NCBI RefSeq assembly: GCF_016859285.1
Contig: NC_053413.1
Span: 22,126,939-22,190,938 of the forward strand
Length of the DNA: 64,000 nucleotides
Direction of reading: 5' to 3'
Source: Xiphias gladius
Taxonomy: Eukaryota > Chordata > Actinopteri > Istiophoriformes > Xiphiidae
This document shows, one piece after another, positions 1-20,869 of this stretch. The notes under the pieces are model-generated. The model was not told where the DNA came from, did no database searches, and worked only from the letters and a program-made list of their open reading frames with translations. Made by a program: the position numbers and the translations under genes. Positions within the stretch are counted from its first letter, which is position 1; each line of letters starts with the position of its first letter.

Positions 1-3000
1 TTTTCAGCAGTGGCTCATGGAAGAATGTATGACACTTCACTGTGTGACTTCATTAGGATGAGCCATTTCTTCCTTTGAGTAATTAGTGAGGCCTGTTTAC
101 TCAGGAAATTAAACTGGTAGCCATTTATTATATAGAGTAACAAAGTATTGCTCTGTTTAAAGTAAAGTAAATACATGCAAAGCGGCATTAAGTGTGACAT
201 AAGACCGTCAAAACTGAAAGTGGCTATTTTAAATGTAAATGTACCGACATTTAAACATCGTTTTCCTCACCAGGGTGGCTGTGATGACTCTTAAGTTTCT
301 ATTTCCGATCAAGACTCTCTCTTTTGAAAGTTAAACACTGGACTTTTTGAAAACTTAAAGACTGGTTATTATATGTGTGGTATAATAACACAACACACCC
401 GGCTAAATCTAAGTGAACTAGGACTGCGATTGTAAATTCACCCAAACTTTTTACGCTAAAGAGCAGCTCTGGAGGTAAATTAGCAAAGCTGGACGTTGTG
501 AAATTTTGGAACCTATGTGCACGCTGCTACGTGCAGTGGATCAAACATGTCCCAATCTCGTGTTGAGCAGTGGTACAGAGGTGGCAGAGTGGTCCATTCT
601 CATAAAACCCCTCCATCTAGAAACACACTGAATGTTTCAGGACAAACCTGGGATGCTGCTGACTGATATTCGGAAATCCTCTCGATAAATAACATAATAA
701 TATAAACTTTCAACCACAGGGTTCCACTGACTGGTTGCATGTTATTCTTACATTTCTGTAGATCAGGTAATAAAAATTTTTTTTAAAAAAAACCTCATAT
801 GGCTCTTTAAGTGATTTATGTGGATGCAAATAAACCTGTCAGGGCAACAACTTATAGACTTTCATCATTAATGAATTTATTAAAGTTGACTAACTGTGAT
901 AATTTTTCCTCTTCTATAAAATAACGTCCAATGCCCACCATACTGGAGCTATAAGTGATACTTTCAAAACAGCTGATATGGCAGCTGAAAGAATAATATA
1001 CCACACGCAGTTGCAACATACTGTTCCCTACATTTGTTTATTGAAAGCTTTACTGTAAATGTGCAACGCTTAATCAAAGGGCCATCCTTTATCCGCTGTC
1101 CCACAAATCGCACGGACCACAGGCTACTATAAAATAAGATAAGATAAAACTTTATTGATCCCCAGGGGTGAAATTTTGTATTCACCACACTATAATATTC
1201 TTGTCCATACTGTGCAGAGCAAATATCCAAAAGCTATGTGGCTTTGTATACTAAAGCCTATAAACTTGAACTATACACTATATAAACTGTACTGTACTAG
1301 TCCACAAGCCACTGTATAATCTACTAAATTATCGTACACTATACACTTACTTATTGGACAAACTTTACTGTAAACGTGTAACAGTTAGTCAAAGGGCTAT
1401 TTTTCATCTGTTTGTCCCAGATCAGATTTGTCACGCTACACAGGCCACTGTAATACACCACATTTTACCCCACAACACTAAACTCCACTCTACTGTAAAT
1501 GATAGTAGTCTATACTCTATATTGCATTTCTACTATACATTCTAAGGTACTGCAGTGGGAGCCGTCCCGACAGTGTATGCTATTAGTGGAAAAACTTACT
1601 GCAAATGTGCCAGTCATTCAAAAGGCCATTTTTCATCTGTTGTCCCTAAACAGACACCATACTACACCACAGACCGCTACACTACATTACACTACACTAC
1701 ACTACACTACTGTTGGTTTTCAGAGAAAAGATGGCCCAGTACCCAAAAGCTAAGTGGTCTCTTCATATCTTTCTATACCACAGGTAACTAAATTGCACTC
1801 TTCATTGCACTATGCAACACTCTACTAAACTAAATTACAGGTCACTACACTACATTCTACTGTACTATGCTCTATTATTTACTGACATACCTTACCGTAA
1901 ATGTGCCACCATTAGTCAAAATGCTCTTTTTTCTGTTGTCCCTGGATAAATGTCAGAAGCAACTATACTATACTATACTATACTATACTGTGCTATGCTA
2001 TGGTATTTTTTAGAGTAAATGTGGTCCAGCGGCCAAGACGCCGGGGTTTTCTCTACACCTGTGACTTCTAACGTCTGCTAAACTATACTCTACATCACTC
2101 CATACTATACTTACAAGCCATTATACAACACTCTAGTCTACTGCGCTCTATTATTTATTGAAAAACGCTGCAGTAAATGTGCCACAACCTGTTTAAAAGG
2201 CAGTTTCTATTGCACCTGGACAGATGTCCAACGGGTCAGGATGCCACACTACATTCAGAGCAAACACAGCCCAGGGAGCCAACAGCTGAGCTGTCTCTAT
2301 ATATCTTTGTGTGCTAAATTACCCCTTCACACATTACACTCTACTATACTGTACTTTACTGTAGGTTGCTGGACTAAACTACCATTCAAAAAAAAAAAAA
2401 AAAAGACCCACTCTCACACTACACCACAGCACACCAGGATAATCATCAGCAAAAAAAACATGGCCCAATAGCAAAAAGCTAAGTGGTCTCTCTACATATT
2501 TGAATACTAAAGCCAAATAAACTGTACTCCATATGAGTACTATAATATACATTTATTTGCTGAAAAAGAATGACCGTACTGTGCCACAGTCAGCCAGAGG
2601 GGCTAATATTCCTCTGTGGCCCCATGCCATAGCCTACTCGCACCGTGATGTACTGTAGGACTGCTACTCTGTACTATCCGTTACCGGACTAGTTCTCGGG
2701 GCGAACACGGCCCGACAGCCGGCAGCTAAGTGGCCCCTCGATAGACCCGCGTAACCTGGACCACTCCGATAGCCTACGTTACGCACAACAGGCTAATCGG
2801 GATTCCCGGTAAACCCCCCAAAACGCACCGGTGGCCTGACGGGACGGCGGGCCACCGGTGGGTCTAAACGTCCATCCTCGTCATTTGTCATTGACAGCCG
2901 CGGGGGGTAGTCTTCGCAGCCGAGCCGACAGATGTGGCATTAGGCCTCGCCGGAGCAGTGACATAATTTCTGGAAAAAGGGCCGGTACGTTTGGGCTTCT

Positions 3001-3042
3001 AATAATAAAAGTCCAACGACAGCAGAGAGGGACAGAACCTAC
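1..3042 (-). other. gnal: gnal intron 1 sequence (partial)
   Basis: This is the stretch downstream (minus strand) of the gnal first coding exon, so it is read as the 5' part of a gnal intron. I found no further gnal exon here. In particular there is no candidate for the short alpha-olf first exon or for the next exon, which would begin with the rest of the P-loop (GAGESGKS). Positions 1-1000 are AT-rich with no recognised gene. Near 1136-1180 there is a GATAA-rich stretch followed by a TTTATTGATCCC motif often seen at teleost retroelement ends. From about 1040 onward the intron holds a diverged tandem repeat array, listed separately. Confidence 0.7.
1040..2790. repeat. Degenerate tandem array, units roughly 230-400 bp
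   Basis: A recognisable core recurs six times in the same orientation, beginning near 1053, 1369, 1600, 1893, 2171 and 2573. The core reads approximately CTGTAAATGTGCCA, then TCAAAGGGCCAT, then TTTCATCTGTTGTCCC. A second module, close to CAAAAGCTAAGTGGTCTCT, recurs near 1226, 1745, 2285, 2475 and 2720. Between cores are short ACTAT/ACTAC runs, for example 1678-1712 and 1966-1990. The units are strongly diverged, so this is an old array. The last unit, next to the gnal CpG island, is clearly more GC-rich than the others. I do not recognise the family. Confidence 0.75.
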
Positions 3043-3589
3043 CGAGCAGCAGCAGCCGATGCGTCTGTTTATACTCCCGTTTCAGCTCCTTCAGCGCCCT
3101 GTCAATATTCTTACTGACTTTCTTCGCCTCCTTCTCGGCCTCCTTCTCCTCCACCAGCAATTTGTCCCAGTTTTTCTGCTTTTGGGTGCTAGTCTTTTGC
3201 AGCAGCTGTAAGCGTCGGCCGCGGTCCTTCCCTGTCCCCTTGCCGCTGCCGCCTCCTCCACCTCCACCGCCGCCGCCGCCGCCTCCTCCACCACCACCAC
3301 CACCACCTCCGTTTTGTATGAGCACACCATCGGTACCGGTGTCTCCACGGCGGTGCTCCCCGGCCGGGAGCCTGGCAGGGTCCCCGGGGCGCATCGGGCC
3401 GCCGCCGCCGCCGCCGCCGCCTCGTAGCGACGAAGTCTCCCCGCATCCCCCGGTGTCCTCTTGGCGAGCTCCCCCGGCGCGGGTCGGCACGGCGGCGTCC
3501 GGAGGCTGGTCAGAGTCCGAGGTAGCATTGGAGATAGACCCGCTCAGGTCCCCGAAGAGCCGGGGACGCAAACTGTAGCACAGCCCCAT
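3043..3589 (-). CDS. gnal: gnal XL-type first coding exon (G protein alpha-olf), partial
   Basis: This exon encodes the N-terminus of the long form of the olfactory/striatal stimulatory G-protein alpha subunit, which couples receptors to adenylyl cyclase. The frame opens with MGLCYSLRP and ends with KQTHRLLLLG, where the final glycine codon is split by a donor (CTCG|GTAGGT). Mammalian XL-G-alpha-olf starts with the same MGLCYSLRP and has the same THRLLLLG junction before the GAGESGKS P-loop exon. About 182 residues are encoded. They include an 8-glycine run, a 21-glycine run (GGN codons at 3248-3310) and a basic helical segment (KEAEKEAKKVSKNIDRALKE) equivalent to the alpha-N helix. All GTPase motifs lie in exons to the left, outside the window. 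The gene runs on the minus strand, divergent from mak. Confidence 0.93.
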
Positions 3590-4200
3590 GTTGAAACCAA
3601 TATTTGTCTGTGAATTTGATTTTTCATAAATTAAAATATCAAAAAAAATCGCAGTCGCGCCACCAGCCCTAACGAGCCATCGTTACATTGGAGCTCCAGC
3701 GGTGCGATTTAAGTCCGAATTTGAGCCGAAAAGGTGAATGAATTATGCTCCGACATTTGCTATATGTCATTTTGCATTTTCCCCAGTCAGCCTTCGCTTC
3801 GTAGTTAGTGGATCACCTGATCCTTGAAGTGGACACTGCGGGTCCACCTTACCGTAAGTAACCAAAAGCACAACCTTGGAGGAAAAACGCGGCTATCCGC
3901 TGCGCAGACAGCCGACAATCCGACTGCACGGTTGTTAGGTGCAATGCACGGCGCGTCACGCTACTACGGCATGGCCACCTCGGGAGGCGCTGCTCCTGAT
4001 TTTCGTTCCTCGCGTTTCACGCCCGCGTGTCCGAGGGCGCCCACCGCGCCGCGGACGGCGAACCCGCTCCTCGTTATCGCACGACGTGACATCTCTTTAT
4101 TTTGGGCCCCGTCCCCGGGGTTTACTTGGCAAAAACAGACGCCGCCCGCCAACCCGCCGAAAGTATAGCGCAAGGGAGATTTCAGCCTCAAGCGCAGTCT
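3590..4200 (-). promoter_or_regulatory. gnal: CpG-rich 5' region of gnal
   Basis: CpG-dense DNA surrounds the gnal start and extends from inside the exon (about 2700) to about 4180, with a second dense block at 3890-4160. It is flanked by AT-rich sequence. The position immediately upstream of the initiator ATG makes it the likely promoter. No TATA box is evident. The short open frames here are by-products of GC richness. Confidence 0.55.
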
Positions 4201-5600
4201 CTCCGGTAATTCACGCGTGCATCAGTAACATCATTTAGGCATCATTTTGCGTCCTGACCCTTAATTCTAGTGTCCTAATTCAATCGGGCTCATTTATACA
4301 CAGGCCCAATACTATTAGCTTATACCGGCTTTTCCGATTCACTTTCTTGTGTGTTTTTATCAAGGTGACGTTTTTCTAAATTCTCATTATCCAAGTGTGA
4401 TTGATCAATTCTCCGGATGTACGGGATTCTTTTTTTAGGGACAAGGCAGTCCAACGTGATGGACTGAATCTCTGGTCTTCAAATGCGGGTTTTCTGGGAC
4501 CTTTTAGGGTTCCTTGCGTCGGGCTCAGCCTTCCCCCCACCGGAAATTAACGACTTCAGTAATTAGTCAAACGTGCTACCAGACAATCTCGGAATTAAAA
4601 ATATTTAGGTCGAGGGTTAAAAGGGCTAGAGTCTCGGTCAGATGCGGAGATAGAAACGAACCACTAGATGGAGCACTTGCAAAACACACGTAGAGATATT
4701 TGAAAGTCAGGGGTCTAACAAAAACCTATGCAACAGCATACAAAAAAGAAGATATCTAGTACCTATAATTCCATTTAACATTTGGATAAATAAAATACTG
4801 CAAGTCACACTAGTTTTTTATATAAATCTGCACTGTTTTTACAGTAGAACCCAGATGAAAGGCCAGAGTACCTACTCCAAGGACCCCAGACCCACTGGGC
4901 CCCCGAAAACACCATAGTCACGGAACATCGCTTGGCTTTTAGTAATTTAGATAACTGTAAATTTGAGCTACCAAGGTACAATATTGTTAAGCATTATTAC
5001 CTAAATTATTATTTAATCTTGTGGCCCTCTTTTGTAGATTGGCACTGTGTCAGAGTCCAATTATTAACACCTTTATTATACTGTGTTTTCATTTATACTG
5101 TTCCCACTTGTGGATATTCCTAAATACATTTTTTGTGTAGGGGCCTAACAGCTAATTTTTGACCAGGGGAGCCATAACAGGTTAATTAGGTCACGCCCTA
5201 ATGTAGTGATATAAAGGTCTAAATTGATTTATATGTATATCTTTTCCTAAGTTGAAAGTTCCTTCTCAACTTTGGAAACAAATGTGTGACATGATAGAAA
5301 AAGCCTTAACAGCTGTTGTTTTGTCAACTGTAAAAAAGAAAAACATTTTTTTTACTCTTGTTTATTTTCTCTATTATTCCATGTTTGTTACAAAAATAGT
5401 TTCAGATCTTTAGAGTGAAAACATAACAATGTAATATTATTAATCATATATTATTATTATATCTCATATCTTTAATTAATATCATTACATTACGTCTTCA
5501 ATTATTATTTAAAAATATTGATAAATGGATTTTTATCATGTATTATAGTTGTATTTGTGTACATATTACAGTAGTATATTATGATTTCATTTCATTTTAT
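4200..5600. other. Intergenic, no gene recognised
   Basis: AT-rich DNA between the gnal promoter region and the X-box site. Both strands were read and no conserved coding segment, RNA gene or recognisable transposon was seen. Poly-T and TTATTAT-rich runs occur at 5340-5560. Confidence 0.6.
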
Positions 5601-5615
5601 TTTGGAAGTCTCCGC

Positions 5616-5629
5616 GTTGCCTAGGAGAC
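5616..5629. promoter_or_regulatory. X-box-like RFX site
   Basis: GTTGCCTAGGAGAC lies at 5616-5629. RFX factors bind imperfect inverted repeats of the form GTNRCC(N0-3)RGYAAC. The left half-site here is perfect and the right half is the common GGAGAC variant. The site sits at the edge of a small GC-rich patch (5610-5700) in otherwise AT-rich DNA, about 2.3 kb upstream of the mak ATG. MAK is a ciliary kinase and ciliary genes are typical RFX targets, so assignment to mak is a reasonable inference. Confidence 0.55.
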
Positions 5630-5718
5630 AGGAAGCCGCCCTTGGAAACGGACGGAGCTGGTAGCATCTCGCCACAGCAGGCACCGCCGTGCTATATTCA
5701 CCAGTAGAAATGTCTCCT
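5630..5718 (+). other. mak: Possible non-coding first exon of mak
   Basis: Just downstream of the X-box is a short GC-rich segment ending in a donor-like CTGTG|GTGGGTA after 5718. It contains one ATG at 5710. A plausible acceptor with a good pyrimidine tract (TCTTTTTTCCGCTCTCCCTCGCCAG) ends at 7711, which could join it to the exon carrying the mak start. Transcript evidence is lacking, so both exon limits are tentative. The mak transcript could equally begin close to the coding exon. Confidence 0.3.
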
Positions 5719-6709
5719 GTGGTGGGTATATTTTACTTAAATTTGACTTACATTATGTTAGACATAGTAAATATTTAGTTAAATTGCCCATTTAATCGCT
5801 TGGTTGAACATTAGGACTGGACAAGCGGGTATGTTTAGCTTACCTTGCCCTCTAGCTCCTGTATTTACCCTTAGTAGCAGGCTTGCTTGTTGTCGGCTAA
5901 CTCTCTAGATGAACTGATAAAGTTTATTTAACAAAGTGATGAAATGGTTAGACAGTGTAATAATGGCTAGGTTTAGAAACAAAATTTTGAAATTCGTCGA
6001 GTCTGGTTTCAACGTTGGTCAGCATTAAATTACTTTCCTTTAAATTGAAAGGACTGAAATATGTCAAATTTCAAATTCTCTACTCGGGTTCTTACATTAT
6101 AACCAGATTATTTTTAAGCAGCTAAAACTAAAACCCATAACCCCTAATCTTGAAACTGCTACTATCTAATATAGCACCTTTTACAAAGGGCTATAAAGTG
6201 CAAATATGAATATTAATGGTTTAAATATCATCTGTTTTAAAGATCTGATATATGCCATTAAAATAAGAACAATTTTTGGGTTGCCAGGTTGTGAAAAATC
6301 TGCCTGCCTCTAGCACTTGCTTTGTTTTTTGTGGCTCTTAAATTACTCTTGATCTTTTTTAGTTGCCCACGTAACAAAAAAATAAAACTTAATAGATTAT
6401 TGGATTTAAAAAAAGACTGTTGGTGAGATGAAGAAAAAAAAAGAATAAATGGGCTTATGGCGGCATCGCACCGAAAAATAAATAAAACAGTGGCAACAAT
6501 ACAATGATTCTGAAACACAACAGAATAACATAGTGACAAAATAGAAAAAACAATAACCAATAATTATATGAATTGACAGCAAAATATATTATACATATAC
6601 TACTGATACATGCATAGGTGGATTGCTGCTACTAGGCATAGCATACAAATTCTAGAAAAGACACACGAAGAGAGAAGGCAAAATAATTCACATATAAAAT
6701 TCAAGTTGC

Positions 6710-6739
6710 CAGTTAGTAAGGTGCCATCCTTACTAACTG
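6710..6739. repeat. Perfect 12-bp inverted repeat, 6-nt loop
   Basis: CAGTTAGTAAGG at 6710-6721 is followed by TGCCAT and then its exact reverse complement at 6728-6739. No coding frame crosses it, and the function is unknown. Confidence 0.8.
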
Positions 6740-7112
6740 TCTACACTGGCATCTGACTCCTCTGACCCAGTCTTATGTCAGTTATAAATACACTGGCCCT
6801 AATTTGTTCAAGTCTGGCCGAGGATGTACTTCCTGGCCCTGCCCACTACGACATGTGGGTTAACCGGATGTAAAAGAAAAGCAGTAGAAATAGCTTAATT
6901 AAAGAATGAAATTAGAGTTGCCGTCACAGGAGTTGCGTATCATGGTCAACAGTACATGGTGCTGTGTCTGAAAGAGTCCTCAAAATGACAGATAAGTTTG
7001 GGTTTTTTTCCCAATCAAACTCTGTTCATTGGGGTTTTCAGACATACTTTGGATAGACAAAATGTAGATAAATAAATGAATTACGAAATTAATATTTTGA
7101 AAAAAATAAGCC

Positions 7113-7115
<3 letters not shown>

Positions 7116-7159
<44 letters not shown>
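7116..7159. repeat. (CA)n microsatellite
   Basis: About 22 uninterrupted AC/CA dinucleotides, about 0.8 kb upstream of the mak start codon. Confidence 0.95.
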
Positions 7160-7162
<3 letters not shown>

Positions 7163-7960
7163 AAAATGTTCATATTTCTAGCTGGAGGTGTTGCATCACA
7201 TCTTTCAGCAGGGCTGAGTGGGATGGTTGGTTCCTCTGCTTCCACTTTAGTAGATCAGTTTATGTGCTAACAATAAATGATAGTGGTTGGGCAGCTCAGA
7301 AACAAGTGTGCTCAAATAAGCTGTTTTAAGTGTTTTCAGGATCACTGCCTAACTTTTATGTGACCAGTGATGGACAAAGTCAGATAAAGCCCTCAGTTTC
7401 TGGATCAAATTCATTAATGTAGTCTTGATTTGAAAGATTGCAAAATTATCACACCTTACAAAACAAAAAGGCGCCAGAATGGTCCTGTTTTCTTACTCAG
7501 TGGACTTGATAAGGTAAAAACCACGTCTCCAGCTTCTCCTGTACGTCTGTTTCCTGGCACACATTCTTAAGCTCATGTCAACTTTAATCCACTTCCCCTC
7601 ACAGTGGATCGCCCTTCCTCTGTCCGCCCTGAAGTCTTAGCTTAGGATAGGTGAGACACAGTGCGACAGGCAGGATCGAAACAGCGTCTTTTTTCCGCTC
7701 TCCCTCGCCAGGTAAACATCCACCCTTCATCACCAATCTGTAGAGAGAAAAGTGAAGGGTGAATGCTCATGTTTTATGTCTGTTTTTTCAAGAAAAAGCC
7801 TTTGAGTAGCCTCACAGCAGCAGAAGGATAGAGCACAGTAGAGGGCCGTTAAGTTGTTGACGTGTGGCGGGATGTTGCTGTGCTTACAATGACCAACTGT
7901 TGGACTGTGCGGGACTGTCAAGGCTCCTTGGTGAAGGATAGGCACGGCTCTCTTTGGACA

Positions 7961-17935
<9,975 letters not shown>

Positions 17936-18104
17936 CGCAGCAGTGCGCTCTGCTCCGCCAGTGACTCCCACTGCACTTTCACCAGGAAATTTGCTACTCT
18001 TTTGTTGCATTTGCCATGCTATTAAATATTTTTCAGTGCTGTACAAGTGTGTCATGACTTATACCATCAGTATTTTTTTTTAAATAATAGACTACAAAGA
18101 ATGA

Positions 18105-18110
18105 AATAAA
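18105..18110 (+). terminator. mak: mak polyadenylation signal
   Basis: The first AATAAA downstream of the mak stop codon (TAG at 17933-17935), giving a 3' UTR of about 190 nt. The tmem14c stop, on the other strand, is only 420 bp further on. Confidence 0.65.
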
Positions 18111-18531
18111 GTAGTTAATTTTGTATTTAAGTGAGTGGGTGAGTGTATTATTTCACAGCAGCAGAAAAAGTGCAGATATCCTTTTTCCTCGTTAAGGTAC
18201 ACAAACAGGTTTAGGCAGGTCTGCGCAATTATCAGCTGTGATGATTGACTTACAAATGGGGCAAAGATAATCCTTCTCCTTGGATACGTTTAGCAAGATG
18301 AGCCCCATACATTTCACAAACAGAAAAATCATTTAACTATAACAATCGCTGTGTATTCTCAAAGACAGACATTTTTTCAAACGTCAGAAAAGTTTCCTTT
18401 ACAATCATGCTTTGAATTAAACTGTTTTTTACAGAAGACTGTAATACATACAAAACCACATAGAGGTGAATGTTAGATTTCCCATGTTCAAGATATTTAC
18501 AGATACGCAGAAAAGATACATTGAAGTGTTT

Positions 18532-20269
18532 TCAAGATGTGTGCGGCCTCTTCAGCGCCCCAGTTATGATCTTCGCCAGCATCAGTCCACTGAAAAGAGA
18601 TGACCGCATTTATATCACAACATGGTCGAAATAAGATTCTCAAGGTATTAAAAACAGAAGTCTTATGATCACCTTGGTGCAGGATGTATTGTACATAACT
18701 AACCTATTAACAGTCACAAGGAAATTAAACCGTGTAATAATGGTGTTTTACCTGGCTAAAGTCATCAGGCCAGCTGGCATGAACTTCCAGGAGTTGAGAA
18801 ATCTCAGTCCCATCACTACAGCCAGGGTTCCCGAGGTGCCTGCATTTGGTCAGTGGAGGGAAACAGTTGTTACCATGTGTTTCTGAACGCGGCAGTTGGA
18901 CTGTCACGGTTTACCAAACCAAACTCGCTCACCTAGTGAAAGCCAGACATTCCTGGGATCTTGAGATGCCAGATAAGCACCGACTGCAGCCAACAGGCCA
19001 AACAGGAGGCCTGCAGCCAGAGAGGTGACGCTGCCTGTGGAGCAAACACACTGGGTTAGGTTCAGTTTTGGAGATTAAGTGTTAAATTAGGTTTGATGGA
19101 TTCTCTTTTTATAAACTCTCCATGTTATAATGTTCATTTTTTGCTGAAACTGTTTTAGAGAGGTATCAATGAACTTCATGATCATTTTGGAGGCTGCAGT
19201 TTGCAGTGCTTCTGATATTTTGTCCACCCCTTTTTTTTTTCTTTTTTTTTTAAATCAGTGAGGTTAAACTCAAAAAATCTTGATTAGAGATTTATTGCAG
19301 AGGTGGTGTTTTAGACTGCACTGGTAAAAGTACACGAGCATTATCAGTAAAGTGTACTTAAAGTATCAAAAGTAAAAGTACTCATTCTGCACAAGAAAGT
19401 CTCCTGTCACTGATATATTACTAAATATGACATTATTAGACTGTTCATACTGATGCATCAGTGTCTAAGGAGTATTTAACTGATGCTGCCGCTGGAGGTG
19501 GAGCTGGTTTTCACTGGTTAATATACAGCTTGATAGTTTAGTCCAGTGGTTCCCAACCTAGGGGTCAGGCTCCCTCCGAAGGGTCCCCAGATAAATCTGA
19601 GGGGTCGTGAGATGATTAATGAGGGAGGAAAGAAGAAGAAGAAGAAGAAAAAAAGATCTTATAACACAAATCTGTTTTCAGTATTGGGATTCTTTTCTAA
19701 TCTTTGCCTTTTTTGTGAAATATTGGATGATATCACCTATTTTGGGCCTCAAACAGTTATTTAAATGAAATCATGTGAGAGGTTTAGAGGGGAAATGTCT
19801 CTTTGGTGGAACTGATATCAACTCACAGACATCTGAGACATGACAGGGGCCCAGAATTGGACACCAATTTATTGTGATGGGTTAGAAAAATGCAATTACA
19901 TTTTTTTTTTTTTTAATTTTTTTTTTTAAAGATCTTAATCTTAAAAGTAACTAGTCACCACAGCAGTAAAAAAGTACAATATTTACCTCTGAAATTTAGT
20001 GGAGAAATAGCATTAAAAGGAAATACTCAAGTACAAGTAACCGAGTAAATGTAGTTACTTTGCACAACTGCTTCTGCCGGTAAGATAGTTGAAATTTGAC
20101 GCAAACCGGTTTCGATCCCGAACGACCTGCGCCGCACCCGCATCGAGTTAAGCCGGCGTTGTGTGTATCTAAGCGTCGGCGTGTCTCGCCCACCTGCTTT
20201 CACGTAACCCATGATTCCTCCCGCCGACACCAGGGCAGAGTAACCGAACCCAACCCAGTCCACGGCCAT
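18532..20269 (-). CDS. tmem14c: tmem14c-like, mitochondrial inner-membrane protein
   Basis: Small multi-pass membrane protein of the TMEM14/UPF0136 family. TMEM14C is implicated in mitochondrial porphyrin handling for heme synthesis. Minus-strand coding exons are 20194-20269, 18933-19034, 18752-18839 and 18532-18589, total 324 nt and 107 aa (human TMEM14C is 112). The protein begins [18 protein letters not shown] and carries [28 protein letters not shown] and KFMPAGLM, all family hallmarks in order. Four hydrophobic segments are expected. ATG 20269 was chosen by alignment with the family; an in-frame ATG at 20302 would add 11 residues with no family support. All introns are GT-AG. The gene converges on mak and lies downstream of pak1ip1 in the same direction, as near human 6p24. 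Assignment to the C rather than another paralogue is by overall resemblance. Confidence 0.9.
19126..19213 (+). repeat. Repeat copy 1 flanking tmem14c exon 1
   Basis: ATGTTCATTTTTTGCTGAAACTG, then AGAGAGGT, then TTTTGGAGGCTGCAGTTTGC, then GTGCT. The same ordered blocks recur in the same orientation at 20652-20731. It is part of an unnamed dispersed repeat. Confidence 0.6.
19315..20065 (+). mobile_element. Non-autonomous percomorph repeat in tmem14c intron 1
   Basis: It starts near AAGTATCAAAAGTAAAAGTA followed by CTCATTCTGC, contains TAGTTTAGTCCAGTGGTTCC and CAACCTAGGGGTCAGGC, and ends with stepwise AAGTACAAGTA motifs (20025-20060). The copy at 36640-37195 has the same order of blocks. No coding capacity was recognised. 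The GTCCAGTGGTTCCCAACCT core is widespread in fish genomes. Confidence 0.65.
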
Positions 20270-20480
20270 GGCCGGGGACAACCCGCGGTTTGGCGGCTTC
20301 ACCGCTCAGGCAGGCTCGGAGAAGCTGACGTCCGGAGGGGAAAAAAAAAAAAAAAAAAAATCTGACGAAAGTTTCGCTGTCAAAGATTCAAAAAAAATTA
20401 AACAAAGAGGAAAACAAAACAACAACAAAAGGTTTTCTCAACATTAAAATGCGACCCGAGTTTCCAAACTTCCGAACGGT
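20270..20480 (-). promoter_or_regulatory. tmem14c: tmem14c upstream region
   Basis: GC-rich sequence with several CpGs lies directly upstream of the tmem14c ATG, followed by a poly-A run (20341-20360 on the plus strand) and CTTCCG/CCGGAG elements resembling ETS sites near 20466-20494. This is the probable promoter; no TATA box was seen. Confidence 0.4.
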
Positions 20481-20651
20481 TACACTTCCGGAGTAATAAA
20501 AGAGAATTTCAAAATAAAAGTATTCTTGGCAGAATAGACACTCGGCAGTATCTTTCTTTTTTTTTAAAGTTTTTTAAATATTTTAATGATAATTTACATG
20601 TTTCCTATTGTGCTAAAGGGAAACAAGGACAATAAATCCTCCCCTCACGAC

Positions 20652-20731
20652 GGTTACAATGTTCAGTTTGTGTTGAAACTGTCTCAGAGAGGTGTTGACT
20701 TCGGAGGCTGCAGTTTGCGGTGCTGTTGAGA
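20652..20731 (+). repeat. Repeat copy 2 upstream of tmem14c
   Basis: ATGTTCAGTTTGTGTTGAAACTG, AGAGAGGTGTTGA, GGAGGCTGCAGTTTGCGGTG. It is the second copy of the repeat at 19126-19213, in the same orientation and about 1.5 kb away, on the other side of tmem14c exon 1. Confidence 0.6.
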
Positions 20732-20869
20732 CGTGCGGCGCCATGAGGACATACTGTGTTTCTCGGTTATTTTTTTATCCGACCCGTTTACATCAACGAG
20801 GGCAGGCTAAATAGCAGAAACTCCTCTCTGAATAACGCAGTATTCTGCTCTTCGCTTGGGTGGGAGGAT

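Larger units (their letters stand above)
5720..7700. other. mak upstream region, no gene recognised
   Basis: AT-rich sequence between the putative upstream exon and the mak start exon. It contains a perfect 12-bp hairpin at 6710-6739 and a CA microsatellite at 7116-7159. I see no conserved coding segment. Confidence 0.5.

Noticed and set aside
3162-3578. Plus-strand proline-rich frame antisense to the gnal exon
   Set aside because: It is the mirror of the GGN glycine repeat; openness is explained by repeat composition.
7862-7960. In-frame upstream ATG extending mak by 33 residues
   Set aside because: All MAK and ICK proteins I recall begin MNRYTT; the extension has no kinase-family support.
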